A stretch of DNA of 64,000 bases from Couchioplanes caeruleus (GCF_023499255.1 NZ_CP092183.1:7870501-7934500), one strand, 5' to 3'. Positions 25,992 through 34,909 are shown, counted from the first letter of the stretch. The notes: generated by a model not told the origin, from the sequence alone. Numbers and translations are program-made.

Positions 25992-26987
25992 ATGGGGCGG
26001 CCCACGATGAACGACGTCGCCCGCAGCGCGGGCGTCAGCCTCAAGACCGTCTCGCGGGTGGTGAACGGCGAGGCCACCGTGGACCCCGTGCTGGTCGCGC
26101 GGGTTCGGGCGGCGGTCGCGTCGCTCGGCTACCGGCCGAACCTCGGCGCCAGCATGCTGCGGCGCAACGATCGGCGTACGGGGACGATCGGCGTCCTGCT
26201 CGAGGACGTCAGCAACCCGTTCTCGGCCGCGGTGAACCGGGCCGTCGAGGACGAGGCGCGCGGGCGCGGGGTGCACGTGCTGACCGGCAGCCTCGACGAG
26301 GACCCGGGCCGCGAGCGGGACCTCGCGGACGCGTTCGCCCGGCGGCACGCGGACGGGCTGATCCTCGCCCCGACCGCTCCTGATCAGGGCTACCTGGCCA
26401 CCGACTGGCAGCCCGGCGCGCCCGTGGTGTTCGTCGACCGGCCGCCGGCGGGCTACCGCGGCGACGCCGTGCTGGCCACCAACCGCAGCGGTACGGCCGA
26501 GGCGGTCCGCCACCTCCTCGCCCGCGGCCACCGCCGGATCGCCTTCCTCGGCGACGCCCCGCGGATCGCGACCGCCCGCAGCCGGCGGCAGGGGTACCGC
26601 GACGCCATGCGCGAGGCCGGCCTCCCCCCGTACGAGACGGTCGCGCCGGACTGCGGCGCGGAGGCGGCAGCGCTGGCCCTGCTGAGGCTGCCGGGCCGGC
26701 CGACGGCGCTGTTCACCGCGCAGAACCTGATCACCATCGGGGCGCTGCGCGCGCTGCGCCGGCTCGCCCTGCAGCACCGCGTGGCGCTCATCGGCTTCGA
26801 CGACTTCCCCCTGGCCGACCTGCTGGATCCGCCGGTCACCGTGGTGGCGCAGGACCCGGCCGCGATGGGCCGGGCCGCGGCCCGGGCGCTGTTCGAGCGC
26901 ATCGACGGGCACACGGGAGAACCGCGCGAGATCAGCATCCTGACGACGCTGATCCCGCGCGGTTCGGGAGAACTGCTACCTACCTAG
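25992..26987 (+). CDS. LacI-family repressor of frcBCA
   Basis: A 331-aa LacI/GalR regulator. The DNA-binding domain starts MGRPTMNDVARSAGVSLKTVSRVVNG, and the hinge contains LGASMLRRN. The sensor domain has GTIGVLLEDVSNPFSAAVNRAVE, RGHRRIAFLGD and GFDDFPLADLLDPPVTVV. The ATG at 25992 after AGGGGGAACC is chosen over an upstream ATG at 25962 that lacks a ribosome site. It diverges from frcBCA across 126 bp with two LacI-type palindromes. The sensed sugar is probably the transported one (inference). Confidence 0.9.
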   Translation: MGRPTMNDVARSAGVSLKTVSRVVNGEATVDPVLVARVRAAVASLGYRPNLGASMLRRNDRRTGTIGVLLEDVSNPFSAAVNRAVEDEARGRGVHVLTGSLDEDPGRERDLADAFARRHADGLILAPTAPDQGYLATDWQPGAPVVFVDRPPAGYRGDAVLATNRSGTAEAVRHLLARGHRRIAFLGDAPRIATARSRRQGYRDAMREAGLPPYETVAPDCGAEAAALALLRLPGRPTALFTAQNLITIGALRALRRLALQHRVALIGFDDFPLADLLDPPVTVVAQDPAAMGRAAARALFERIDGHTGEPREISILTTLIPRGSGELLPT

Positions 26988-26999
26988 CGGATCACCGGC

Positions 27000-29204
27000 T
27001 CACGGGAAGTTGGTGACCGTCACCGGTACGGTCGCCGTGCCCTGCGCCGGGCCGCCGGTGTTGTTGACCACGTGGTCGATGACCCCGTTGCCACCCAGCG
27101 AGACCGTGAAGATGCTGTGCAGCTTCACGCCGCCGTTCACCGGAACCTCGAAGCCCCGGTCCGAGTGCACCTGCGGGTTGACGTTGAAGTAGCAGTAGCT
27201 GCCCATCGCCCACGCCTCGTGGCTCGTGACGTTGTCCGCCACCTTGTACGCCGCGTACCCGTTGGCGCCGCTGCGCCAGGCCGCGTTCGACGGCGGGTCG
27301 TACGGCTGCTCGTTCTGCAGGAAGTACGTGCGGCCGCCGTTGCCGTTCCAGATGACCTCGTACTTCTGGTAGTGCTCGACGAAGAGCCCGTACGCCGTGA
27401 CGTTCTGACCGTTGACGATCAGGCCGCTGTCGGCGGTGTTGACCGTCCAGCCGTACGTGCCGGCGTTGCCGTGGTCGGCGCGCCACGCCCAGATGTGGTC
27501 GATGATCGTGTTGTTGCTGTTCACCAGCAGGCTGTTGGTGGCCTTGCCGGCGATCGAGCCGCCGATCCGGAAGAACACGTCCTGCACGGTGGTCGGGTTG
27601 CCGGCGTGGCTGGCCGAGGACCCGTTCGGGCCGATGACCAGCAGGTTCGCCGAGTTGGTGGTGCCGGCGTCGAAGAGCAGGCCGGCCACCTTCACACCGT
27701 CCACGTCGGCCACCTGCATCGGGGTGACGCCGTTGTCCGGGATGATCGTCGCGTAGCCCAGGCCGAGCACGACCGTGTTGGCGCGGGTCACGTTGATCGT
27801 CTGGTTCACGTGGTAGACGCCCGGCTGGAAGATCAGGTTCAGGCCCTGCGCGAGCGCCTGGTTGATCGTCGCGGCGGAGTCACCGGGCTTGGCGACGTAG
27901 AACTGGCTCAGCGGGAGGCTGGTGCCCGGCGTGTTGCCGTTCGCCCAGGTCACGCCGGACGCGTTCTGCTGCAGGTTTGGCACGAAGACCGCGTACTGGC
28001 CGCCGGCCTGGTAGAGGTACGGCTTCTCCCGGATGACCGGGGCCGTGCCGATCGTCGTGTACGGCGGGTTCGGGAAGCTCGACGCCGGTGCGCCCTGCAC
28101 GCCGACGAAGGCCTGGTTCCACACCGCGTTCAGGCTCGAGCCGATCTGGCTGTTGCGGGTGAACCACTGCTGCTGCGAGTACTGCTGCTCCGAGCCGCTG
28201 ATCCGCGAGTCGGCGATGTAGCCGCCGGAGGCCCAGCCGTACCCGTTGGGGGCGAGGTTGAGGTCGCCGTGGATGTCCATGCGGCGGAACGGGGCGGCCT
28301 GCGAGACGGCCCACCGGTTGGCGCCGCTGACCGGGTACACCGAGATGTTCTCGACCGAGCGCCAGAAGTTCTGGGTCGCGTTGCCCTGGAACCAGCCGGC
28401 GTCGACGGTGATGTCACCGTTGATCCGCACGTCCTGCGGGTTCTGGCCGAGGCCGAGCACGGAGGTGTAGAAGCCGACCTGGATGTTGAGGCCGTTGTAG
28501 GTGCCCGGCTTGAACGCGAGCACGTAGCGCTGGGTGCCGAACTGGTTCGACTCCTGCTGCTTGAAGATCGTGTCGGCCTGGCTCTGGATCGAGGCGCTCG
28601 ACATCGACGGGTCGAAGACGATCACGTTCGCGCCGAGGCTGCCACCGCCGGGGACGGTCGGGCCGGTGGGCGGGGTCGTCGGGCCGGTCGAGGTGCCGCC
28701 GAAGACCTTGAACTCCCACAGCGAGTAGCCGTAGCCGGTGGCGCGCTCGGTGCCGTACATGCGCACGTACCGGCCGGTCGCGTTGACGGTCACGCTCTGC
28801 ACGCCCGCGACGCCGGCGGTGGCGGGGCTGGCGTCGGCCCAGCTGCTGGCGTCGTTCGAGGTCTGAATCTTGAAGGTCTTCGCGTACGCGGCCTCCCAGT
28901 TCAGCTCCACCCGGTTGATCGCCGAGCTGGCGCCGAGGTCGACCTGCAGCCACTGGGGGTCGGAGAACGCGGAGGACCAGCGGGTGCCGGTGTTGCCGTC
29001 GACGGCGGCCGAGGCCGGGAAGGCACCCGGGTTCTCCGAGGACGAGGCGGTCGCGGGCTTGCCCTGCGAGAGCAGCGTCTCGGCGGCGTGCGCGGTCAGC
29101 GTGGTGAACGCGCCGAACGCCGCGACGACCGCGACGACCAGGCCGCCGGTGGCGCCGAGACGCCACCGGCTGCGAGGCCGGGGGATGGTTTGGGGGACGG
29201 TCAT
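27000..29204 (-). CDS. Secreted discoidin-domain, bilobal beta-helix protein (GH55/GH87-like)
   Basis: A 734-aa secreted protein. A signal peptide of about 40 residues ends near LTAHAAE. An F5/8-type discoidin domain follows (about 42-175, with SSENPGAFPASAAVDGN, NRVELNWEAAYAKTFKIQ and GYGYSLWEFKVFG). After a Pro/Thr linker, residues about 195-734 hold two beta-helix lobes, each opening with a FKPGTYNG / FQPGVYHVN sequence, followed by TSVLGLG / NTVVLGLG, the double-lobe pattern of GH55-like exo-beta-1,3-glucanases. Related sequences are often mislabelled adenylyl cyclase. Catalytic residues cannot be fixed here. Start ATG follows GAGGAG; a good promoter lies at 29328-29356. It probably attacks fungal or plant glucan. 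Confidence 0.7.
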   Translation of the reverse strand: MTVPQTIPRPRSRWRLGATGGLVVAVVAAFGAFTTLTAHAAETLLSQGKPATASSSENPGAFPASAAVDGNTGTRWSSAFSDPQWLQVDLGASSAINRVELNWEAAYAKTFKIQTSNDASSWADASPATAGVAGVQSVTVNATGRYVRMYGTERATGYGYSLWEFKVFGGTSTGPTTPPTGPTVPGGGSLGANVIVFDPSMSSASIQSQADTIFKQQESNQFGTQRYVLAFKPGTYNGLNIQVGFYTSVLGLGQNPQDVRINGDITVDAGWFQGNATQNFWRSVENISVYPVSGANRWAVSQAAPFRRMDIHGDLNLAPNGYGWASGGYIADSRISGSEQQYSQQQWFTRNSQIGSSLNAVWNQAFVGVQGAPASSFPNPPYTTIGTAPVIREKPYLYQAGGQYAVFVPNLQQNASGVTWANGNTPGTSLPLSQFYVAKPGDSAATINQALAQGLNLIFQPGVYHVNQTINVTRANTVVLGLGYATIIPDNGVTPMQVADVDGVKVAGLLFDAGTTNSANLLVIGPNGSSASHAGNPTTVQDVFFRIGGSIAGKATNSLLVNSNNTIIDHIWAWRADHGNAGTYGWTVNTADSGLIVNGQNVTAYGLFVEHYQKYEVIWNGNGGRTYFLQNEQPYDPPSNAAWRSGANGYAAYKVADNVTSHEAWAMGSYCYFNVNPQVHSDRGFEVPVNGGVKLHSIFTVSLGGNGVIDHVVNNTGGPAQGTATVPVTVTNFP

Positions 29205-29301
29205 GGCTTCGCTTCTCCTCGTATGGAGGTACGGACGCGCGGGGTTCGCGTCCGGATGAGGCAGGAGCCGGGGAAAGCTCCGGCACGGGCGGACGATCGT
29301 G

Positions 29302-29317
29302 GGAGAGCGCTCACCCG
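29302..29317. promoter_or_regulatory. GAGCGCTC operator-like box
   Basis: GGAGAGCGCTCACC, centred on the perfect 8-bp palindrome GAGCGCTC (29305-29312). This resembles the CebR-type LacI operator core (GGGAGCGCTCCC) that controls cellulase and glucan-use genes in Streptomyces. It lies about 16 bp past the -10 box of the discoidin/beta-helix gene. Confidence 0.5.
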
Positions 29318-29327
29318 TGTGGTGTGG

Positions 29328-29356
29328 ACGCTAAGTTCGTTACGTCGATGTGTCAA
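29328..29356 (-). promoter_or_regulatory. Promoter of the discoidin/beta-helix gene
   Basis: Minus strand: -35 TTGACA (29351-29356), 17-bp spacer, -10 TAGCGT (29328-29333). Confidence 0.7.
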
Positions 29357-29387
29357 AGGGTCGGCGTACCGGTTACGGACGCGGTCC

Positions 29388-29401
29388 CGGAACCGGTTCC
29401 G
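29388..29401. repeat. CGGAACCGGTTCCG palindrome
   Basis: Perfect 14-bp palindrome 32 bp upstream of the -35 box of the discoidin gene, with a related ACCGGT core at 29368. Possible activator site; no partner identified. Confidence 0.4.
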
Positions 29402-29641
29402 CCGATCGGTCAGGACTCGCCGCGCAGTCCCGGTACCCGCACCGCACCCGGTCGCCGTCCACTCCTCCCGGCATCCGCCTCTAGCTGGCGCTATGCCCGA
29501 TTGGGCCAGAGTCAAGGGCGGTCGGGCGCGAGGTATCGACCCGGCGCCGATTACGTTTTTCCGCCGCCATCGACGCGTCCGAATGAGCTGGAACCACCAG
29601 GACGGTCCTATGCCACATACGGGACATGATCGGCGATCTCG

Positions 29642-29655
29642 GGGAAGCGCTTCCC
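29642..29655. promoter_or_regulatory. GGGAAGCGCTTCCC palindrome
   Basis: Perfect 14-bp palindrome with a LacI-like GCGC core, 14 bp upstream of the -10 box of the phosphoesterase gene, so it would cover its -35 region. Confidence 0.5.
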
Positions 29656-29669
29656 GGCCCGCGAGACCC

Positions 29670-29675
29670 TACAGT
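29670..29675 (+). promoter_or_regulatory. Leaderless -10 box of the phosphoesterase gene
   Basis: TACAGT ends six bases before the ATG at 29682, and no ribosome site is present. This places the transcription start at or next to the start codon. Confidence 0.55.
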
Positions 29676-29681
29676 GGCTCC

Positions 29682-30185
29682 ATGCGCCTGGTCCTGACGA
29701 CCGACACCCACGTCCCCAAGCGAGCCCGGGACCTCCCCGCCCCACTGTGGTCAGCGATCGACGTGGCCGACGTCGTCATCCACGCCGGCGACTGGGTCGA
29801 CGTACCGATGCTCGACGCGCTGGAGGCCCGGTCCCGGCGGCTGATCGCCTGCTACGGCAACAATGACGGGGCCGCCCTGCGCGCCCGCCTGCCCGAGATC
29901 GCCCGGGTGACGCTGGGCGGTCTGCGCCTGGCGGTCATCCACGAGACCGGCGACGCCAAGGGCCGCGAACGCCGCTGCGACGAGGCCTTCCCGGACACGG
30001 ACGTCCTGGTCTTCGGCCATTCCCACATTCCGTGGGACACCACCACCCCGCGCGGGCTCCGGCTGCTCAACCCGGGCAGTCCGACGGACCGGCGACGGCA
30101 GCCGTACGGCACGTACATGACGGCGGAGATCGAGAGCGGCAAGCTGACCGCCGCCACGCTGCACAACCTGCCGGCCCGCACGTGA
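29682..30185 (+). CDS. MJ0936/YfcE-family metallophosphoesterase
   Basis: A 167-aa calcineurin-like phosphoesterase. Metal-binding motifs occur in order: TDTHVPK (DxH), AGDWVD (GDxxD), YGNNDG (GNND), HETGD (H) and FGHSHIP (GHxH). The length fits the YfcE/MJ0936 group, Mn-dependent phosphodiesterases of uncertain physiological substrate (cyclic nucleotide-like in vitro). It starts MRLVLTTDTHV with no ribosome site but a TACAGT box six bases upstream, suggesting a leaderless mRNA. Stands alone. Confidence 0.85.
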   Translation: MRLVLTTDTHVPKRARDLPAPLWSAIDVADVVIHAGDWVDVPMLDALEARSRRLIACYGNNDGAALRARLPEIARVTLGGLRLAVIHETGDAKGRERRCDEAFPDTDVLVFGHSHIPWDTTTPRGLRLLNPGSPTDRRRQPYGTYMTAEIESGKLTAATLHNLPART

Positions 30186-30348
30186 GCTGGTCACTCTTCG
30201 CGACCCCGCTTCATCTGGCGGCGGCCGACAGTACGGATTCGGGCGATGGGCGTGCAGGGTTCCGACGGCACCGGACGCCTCATCGCCGCCTCGGCGGGCG
30301 ATCGGCCGGTGGAGGTGGCGCAGCAGTGGCCGCGGTGAACGCGCCGGT

Positions 30349-31443
30349 TCAGGTGAGGCGGACCGGGCCGGCGCCGATGTGGACGCGGAAGAGCTGGTAC
30401 GGGTAGCGCCGCTGGTCCTGGCCGCGCCGGTACGTGGCCTGGCGGTGCAACTGGTTGGCCGTCACGTAGAGGTAGCCGTCCTCGGCGACCGACATGGTGT
30501 CCGGCCACAGCAGGCGGGGGTCGTGTGCCACGGTTTCCATGGTGCCGTCGGGCAGGCGGCGCAGGATCGCGTTGTGCTCGGCGTTCGTGACGTACACGCG
30601 GCCCTGGTCGTCGGTTTCGAGGCCGTCGGCGACGCCGCCCTTGTCGCCCTCGTCGACGACCGTCGCCGCCACGTCCTCCTCGCTCATCTCGCCGTCGAGG
30701 AGGGCGTCGGTGGAGACGCTGTACCAGCGGCGTGACATCAGCGGGCAGTAGAAGAGGCGGGAGCCGTCGGCCGAGATCGCGATGCCGTCGGCGCCCATCG
30801 TGACCGGCTCCGGGGCGCCGTCCTCGGGGCGTTCCATGAACGGCTCGCCCTCCACCACGGGCAGGAACGCGGGCGGGGTCTCCGCCTTCGTGGACGGGTG
30901 GTCGTGCAGCCGACGCCAGGCGGTGCCGCTGCCCAGGTCAACCACGATGATGGCGTTGGGGCCCTGGTCCGACGAGTCGGTGATGTACGCGACATCGCGC
31001 CGCAGGTCGAAACGCACGTCGTTGAGGTACGTGGTCGGCAGCGCGGCGCTGCGGTCGAAGACGATGGTGCGGATCACGGTGTCGTTCGCGAGGTCGATGC
31101 AGACGAGCTTGGGACCGCCGACCTGGGTCTTCTGGAACATGGGCGAGCCGGTGTCGAGCACCCACAGCCGGTCGGCCGGGTCCACGACGATGCTCTGCAC
31201 CGAGACGAACGCCTTCGGGTCGTCGTCGGCGGACGGGCTGTTCCAGGCTTGGTTCGGGTACGGGACCACGGTGCCGTCGCGGATCTCGCCGACGGTGAAC
31301 TCCACGTCGTCGCCCCACTTCGGGAAGTTCACGAAGATGCGGCCCCGCGCGGAGACGCTGACGCCCGTCGGCATGGGCCCGCTGTCGAACGTGTGCACCG
31401 TCTCCAGCTCGCCGAAGGGCTGGTCGACAGGATGATCCGTCAT
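30349..31443 (-). CDS. Major royal jelly protein (yellow)-like beta-propeller
   Basis: A 364-aa protein resembling the MRJP/yellow family and, more loosely, SMP-30 lactonase-like six-bladed beta-propellers. Telling segments are DRLWVLDTGSP, LNDVRFDLRRDVAYITDSS, GADGIAISADGSRLFYCPL, and VADGLETDDQGRVYVTNAEHNAI, with WPDTMSVAEDGYLYVTANQLHR near the end. No signal peptide is apparent, so it is likely cytosolic. Bacterial members are of unknown function; a sugar-lactone or bound-ligand role is possible. The 163 bp between it and the phosphoesterase gene show nothing clear. Confidence 0.75.
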   Translation of the reverse strand: MTDHPVDQPFGELETVHTFDSGPMPTGVSVSARGRIFVNFPKWGDDVEFTVGEIRDGTVVPYPNQAWNSPSADDDPKAFVSVQSIVVDPADRLWVLDTGSPMFQKTQVGGPKLVCIDLANDTVIRTIVFDRSAALPTTYLNDVRFDLRRDVAYITDSSDQGPNAIIVVDLGSGTAWRRLHDHPSTKAETPPAFLPVVEGEPFMERPEDGAPEPVTMGADGIAISADGSRLFYCPLMSRRWYSVSTDALLDGEMSEEDVAATVVDEGDKGGVADGLETDDQGRVYVTNAEHNAILRRLPDGTMETVAHDPRLLWPDTMSVAEDGYLYVTANQLHRQATYRRGQDQRRYPYQLFRVHIGAGPVRLT

Positions 31444-31594
31444 CCTCGGCGCTTACCCGGCCGGCCCCGGCGCAAAACGGCCCGGCGGACGCGGGCGCGC
31501 GAGGCCGACGTGCCCCGGGGCCATTCGGTATCCGGAGGCCGGGCCCGCCGCGCGAAGGTCGTGATCTCGGGTTTCCTTACTCACGCAGAATGAA

Positions 31595-31629
31595 GGGGCC
31601 AGGGCCAGCGGATGCTGGGCCCCGGCCCC
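31595..31629 (-). terminator. Terminator downstream of glyA
   Basis: GGGGCC..GGCCAGC and GCTGGGCC..GGCCCC form a long, slightly interrupted hairpin with a four-base loop, 66 bp after the glyA stop. The rest of 31444-31694 shows no gene. Confidence 0.6.
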
Positions 31630-31694
31630 GGCCTCGACGGGAGTTGCGGTCCGCACCACCCACCGAGCTACGACATCGAGAATGTGACCTTGAC

Positions 31695-33119
31695 CTAGAC
31701 GCCCAGGTCGACGCTCGGGTAGAGCGGGAACGCGCCGAGCAGCTCGTTGGCCTGCTTGCTGATGCCGTCGGCGACGGCGGGGTCGAGGTCGAACTTCGCC
31801 TTCGACGCGCCGGCCTTCGTCTGCGACAGGACCGTGTGCATCAGCTCGGCGATCTGGTCCATCTCCGCCGTGCCGAGGCCGCGGGTGGTCAGCGCCGGGG
31901 TGCCGATGCGGATGCCGGAGGTGTACCAGGCGCCGTTCGGGTCCTGCGGGATCGCGTTGCGGTTGGTGACGATGCCGCTGTCCAGCAGGGCCTGCTCGGC
32001 CTGGCGGCCGGTGAGGCCGTACTTGTCGACGTCGACCAGCACGAGGTGGTTGTCGGTGCCGCCGCTGACCAGCGTCGCGCCGCGGCGCAGCAGGCCCTCG
32101 GCGAGCGCCTGGCTGTTGTCGACGATGCGCTGGGCGTAGTCGGCGAACTCGGGGCGGCGGGCCTCGGCGAACGCGACCGCCTTGGCGGCCATGACGTGCG
32201 CGAGCGGGCCGCCGAGCACCATCGGGCAGCCGCGGTCCACCTGGTCGGCGAGCTCGGGCCGGCAGAACACCGCGCCGCCGCGGGGGCCGCGCAGGCTCTT
32301 GTGGGTGGTGGTGGTGACGATGTGCGCGTGCTCGATCGGGTTGAAGTCGCCGGTGAAGACCTTGCCGGCGACCAGGCCCGCGAAGTGCGCCATGTCGACC
32401 ATGAAGGTCGCGCCGACCTCGTCGGCGATCTCCCGCATGATGCGGAAGTTCACCTTGCGCGGGTACGCCGAATAGCCACCGACGATGATCAGCGGCTTGA
32501 ACTCGCGCGCCGACTCCCGCAGGGCCGCGTAGTCGATCTGGCCCGTCGCCGGGTCGACGCCGTAGCTGCGCTGGTCGAACATCTTGCCGGAGATGTTGGG
32601 GCGGAAGCCGTGGGTGAGGTGGCCGCCCGCGTCCAGGCTCATGCCGAGCATGCGCTGGTTGCCGAAGGCCTGCCGCAGCTCGGCCCACTCGGCGTCGGTG
32701 AGGTCGTTGACGTTGCGCTTCTGCGCCTTGGCCAGCGCCGGCGCCTCGACCCGGTCGGCGAGCACGGCCCAGTAGGCGACCAGGTTGGCGTCGATGCCGG
32801 AGTGCGGCTGGACGTACGCGTACGGCGCGCCGAACAAGGCCTTGGCGTGCTCGACGGCGATCTGCTCGACGGTGTCGACGTTCTGGCAGCCGGCGTAGAA
32901 GCGCCGGCCGATGGTGCCCTCGGCGTACTTGTCGGAGAGCCAGTTGCCCATGGCGAGCAGCACGGCGGGGGACGCGTAGTTCTCGGACGCGATCAGCTTG
33001 AGGGACTCGCGCTGGTCGTGCAGTTCCTTGGCGATGGCGTCGGCGATGCGGGGCTCGACGGCGCGCACGGCCTCGAGGGCGGCACGAAACGCGGTCGACT
33101 CGGCGTTCAGCTCAGACAT
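31695..33119 (-). CDS. glyA: Serine hydroxymethyltransferase
   Basis: A 474-aa PLP enzyme interconverting serine and glycine with tetrahydrofolate one-carbon transfer. The PLP lysine is Lys274 in [31 protein letters not shown] and [21 protein letters not shown] are the folate/dimer motifs. It is about 50 residues longer than E. coli GlyA, chiefly through an insert around residues 120-165, as in a known actinobacterial subgroup. A ZTP riboswitch aptamer lies in its 5' leader (33146-33232), linking expression to purine/folate status. The ATG at 33119 follows GGGAGG. Confidence 0.94.
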   Translation of the reverse strand: MSELNAESTAFRAALEAVRAVEPRIADAIAKELHDQRESLKLIASENYASPAVLLAMGNWLSDKYAEGTIGRRFYAGCQNVDTVEQIAVEHAKALFGAPYAYVQPHSGIDANLVAYWAVLADRVEAPALAKAQKRNVNDLTDAEWAELRQAFGNQRMLGMSLDAGGHLTHGFRPNISGKMFDQRSYGVDPATGQIDYAALRESAREFKPLIIVGGYSAYPRKVNFRIMREIADEVGATFMVDMAHFAGLVAGKVFTGDFNPIEHAHIVTTTTHKSLRGPRGGAVFCRPELADQVDRGCPMVLGGPLAHVMAAKAVAFAEARRPEFADYAQRIVDNSQALAEGLLRRGATLVSGGTDNHLVLVDVDKYGLTGRQAEQALLDSGIVTNRNAIPQDPNGAWYTSGIRIGTPALTTRGLGTAEMDQIAELMHTVLSQTKAGASKAKFDLDPAVADGISKQANELLGAFPLYPSVDLGV

Positions 33120-33123
33120 CGGA

Positions 33124-33232
33124 CCTCCCTATCACAGGTGAAGAGGCCCAGGCGCACGGCAGGTCACCCCGACGGGTGGGACCGCTCCCCGATGGTGGAT
33201 CCATCCGAACGCGCCAGTCACGGCCCGGGTGG
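33124..33232 (-). ncRNA. ZTP (pfl) riboswitch controlling glyA
   Basis: Read on the minus strand, the leader contains CCGTGACTGGCG (about 33214-33225), then ACCATCGGGGAGCGG, a variable stem-loop and GCGCCTGGGC (33146-33155). These are the conserved core elements of the ZTP/ZMP-sensing pfl motif, in order. Downstream, GGGCCTCT, which overlaps the conserved 3' element, can pair with GGGAGGTCC at the ribosome site, so ligand-bound aptamer should free the site and allow translation. The class is known to govern folate and purine genes including glyA. The switching helix is my inference. Confidence 0.85.
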
Positions 33233-33297
33233 AAGCATACCGGCGTACGGCGGCGTGGTGGCAACCGAGAAGCGGGCGGAAGGGTTGCGGAGATCAC

Positions 33298-33303
33298 TAG
33301 CCT
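33298..33303 (+). promoter_or_regulatory. Leaderless -10 box of antiporter 2
   Basis: TAGCCT ends six bases before the GTG at 33310; no ribosome site is present. Confidence 0.5.
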
Positions 33304-33309
33304 GACCGG

Positions 33310-34890
33310 GTGAACGGCGTCCAGATCCTCCTGATCATCGGGGCCGGTATCGCCGTCTCCGCCCTCGCCCACCGCCGCGGTGTGCAGCCCGGGCTGGTGG
33401 TGGTGACCCTGGCGGCCGCGGCGAGCTTCCTGCCCGGCATGCCACGGCTGGAGCTCGAGAGCGAGCTGATCCTGGCGATCGTCGTGCCGCCGCTGCTCTA
33501 CTCGGCGACCCGGGCCGCGTCGGCCACGGCGTTCGGCCGCAACCTGCGGGCGATCCTCAACCTCGGCGTGCTGCTGGTCGTGCTGACCGCGGGGGCGCTG
33601 GGGCTGCTGGCGTCGTGGCTGCTGCCCTCGATCGGGCTGGCGACGGCGTTCGTGCTGGGCTCGGTGCTGGCCCCGCCGGACACGATCACCACGGTGTCGC
33701 ACGGGTCGGAGATCGGGCTGCCGCGCCGGGTCACCACCATCCTCACCGGCGAGAGCCTGGTCAACGACGCCACGGCGCTGACCCTGTTCAGCATCGCGGT
33801 GGCGGCGGTCGGCGGGGAGCACGCCACGTGGGGCTCGGGCATCCGGGACTTCGCGTACAACGCCTTCGTCGGTGTGGTCGTCGGTGGGGTGCTGGCCGTG
33901 GCGACGCTGTGGGTACGCAAGCGGCTGCGCAATTCGACGCTGGAGACGTCCCTCGTGCTCCTCGTGCCGTTCACGGCGTTCCTGACGGCCGAGGAGCTGC
34001 ACGCCTCGGGAATCCTGGCCGTGGTGGTGGCTGCGTTCGCCATCAGCGCCAACACGACGCTGGACCCGCGCCACCAGTACCCCGGCGCGTACCGGACGCG
34101 GCTGCAGGAGGACGCATTCTGGCCGGTCGTCGACTTTCTGCTCGAGACGTTCGTGTTCGCGTACATCGGGCTGCAGCTGCGCTTCGTGGTCGAGGATCTG
34201 CGCGACGCCGACGAGATGGACCTGACCCGCGTCCTCGTGGCGGCCGGGGTGCTGCTGGCGGCGGCGATCGTGCTGCGGGTCGTCGGCGTCTACGTGACCT
34301 TCGGGCGCTGGCAGCTGAGCTGGTTGATGTACCGCAGACGGGCCGAGGCCCACCCGGAGATCGTCGAGCAGCTTGCCGCCGCCCGCGAGGCGGCGCGCCG
34401 ACGCGACCAGCGACGCGGCCGGAACCGGCGCCGGACGGCCCCGCTCGGGCCGCCGACGGCCCGCGAGACGCTGGTCGTCGGCTGGACCGGCATGCGGGGC
34501 ATCCTCACGCTCGCCGCGGCGGCCGCCATCCCGGAGACCACCGCCGGCGGCGAGCCGTTCCCCGGCCGCGACGCCATCCAGGTGATCGCGCTCGTCGTCA
34601 CCCTGGGCACGCTGCTGATCCAGGGCACGACGATCCGCCGGGCGGTCACCCTGCTCGGCCTGGACGTCCGCGCCGAGCGCGAGGAGGCCGAGACGATGCG
34701 CCGCCGCGGTGAGGAGATCGTCGCGGCCGCGGCATCCGGCACGAGCGACGCCGACTTCGACCGGCAGCGCACCCGGCTCGGCGAGAGCGTGGCCACCGGG
34801 GACATCGACGAGGAGACCGCCCGCGCCCTGATCGCCGAGGTCGACCTGCGCCAGGCCGCCCAGCACACGGTCGCGGAGAAAATGCCGTGA
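33310..34890 (+). CDS. CPA1-family Na+/H+ antiporter (second copy)
   Basis: A 526-aa cation/proton antiporter, paralogue of the protein at 3567-5210. Motifs: PPLLYSATRAAS, APPDTITTVSHG, GESLVNDATALTLF with the conserved ND, DFLLETFVFAYIGLQL and GWTGMRGILTLAAAAAIPE. About 12 hydrophobic segments, a charged loop of 40 residues at about 340-385 (REAARRRDQRRGRNRRR), and a short cytosolic tail. Start GTG at 33310 has no ribosome site but a TAGCCT box six bases upstream, so leaderless. A different tail suggests different regulation from the first copy. Confidence 0.9.
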   Translation: MNGVQILLIIGAGIAVSALAHRRGVQPGLVVVTLAAAASFLPGMPRLELESELILAIVVPPLLYSATRAASATAFGRNLRAILNLGVLLVVLTAGALGLLASWLLPSIGLATAFVLGSVLAPPDTITTVSHGSEIGLPRRVTTILTGESLVNDATALTLFSIAVAAVGGEHATWGSGIRDFAYNAFVGVVVGGVLAVATLWVRKRLRNSTLETSLVLLVPFTAFLTAEELHASGILAVVVAAFAISANTTLDPRHQYPGAYRTRLQEDAFWPVVDFLLETFVFAYIGLQLRFVVEDLRDADEMDLTRVLVAAGVLLAAAIVLRVVGVYVTFGRWQLSWLMYRRRAEAHPEIVEQLAAAREAARRRDQRRGRNRRRTAPLGPPTARETLVVGWTGMRGILTLAAAAAIPETTAGGEPFPGRDAIQVIALVVTLGTLLIQGTTIRRAVTLLGLDVRAEREEAETMRRRGEEIVAAAASGTSDADFDRQRTRLGESVATGDIDEETARALIAEVDLRQAAQHTVAEKMP

Positions 34891-34909
34891 GCCGGACGGC
34901 CCGCGCCGG

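Larger units (their letters stand above)
29205..29681. other. 477-bp intergenic region with three palindromes
   Basis: No credible gene is present. The region holds the promoter and CGCT-type box of the discoidin gene, a CGGAACCGGTTCCG palindrome, a GGGAAGCGCTTCCC palindrome and the leaderless promoter of the phosphoesterase gene. Base composition remains GC-rich except near 29330-29360 and 29550-29560. Confidence 0.6.

Noticed and set aside
27072-29681. Very long plus-strand frame opposite the discoidin gene, running into the phosphoesterase gene
   Set aside because: Only its last 168 codons (from 29682) are a real gene; the rest is an antisense shadow of the discoidin gene and intergenic DNA.
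30186-30348. Spacer between phosphoesterase and MRJP-like gene checked for a small gene or terminator
   Set aside because: Only short GC dyads; no ribosome site with a meaningful frame and no convincing hairpin.
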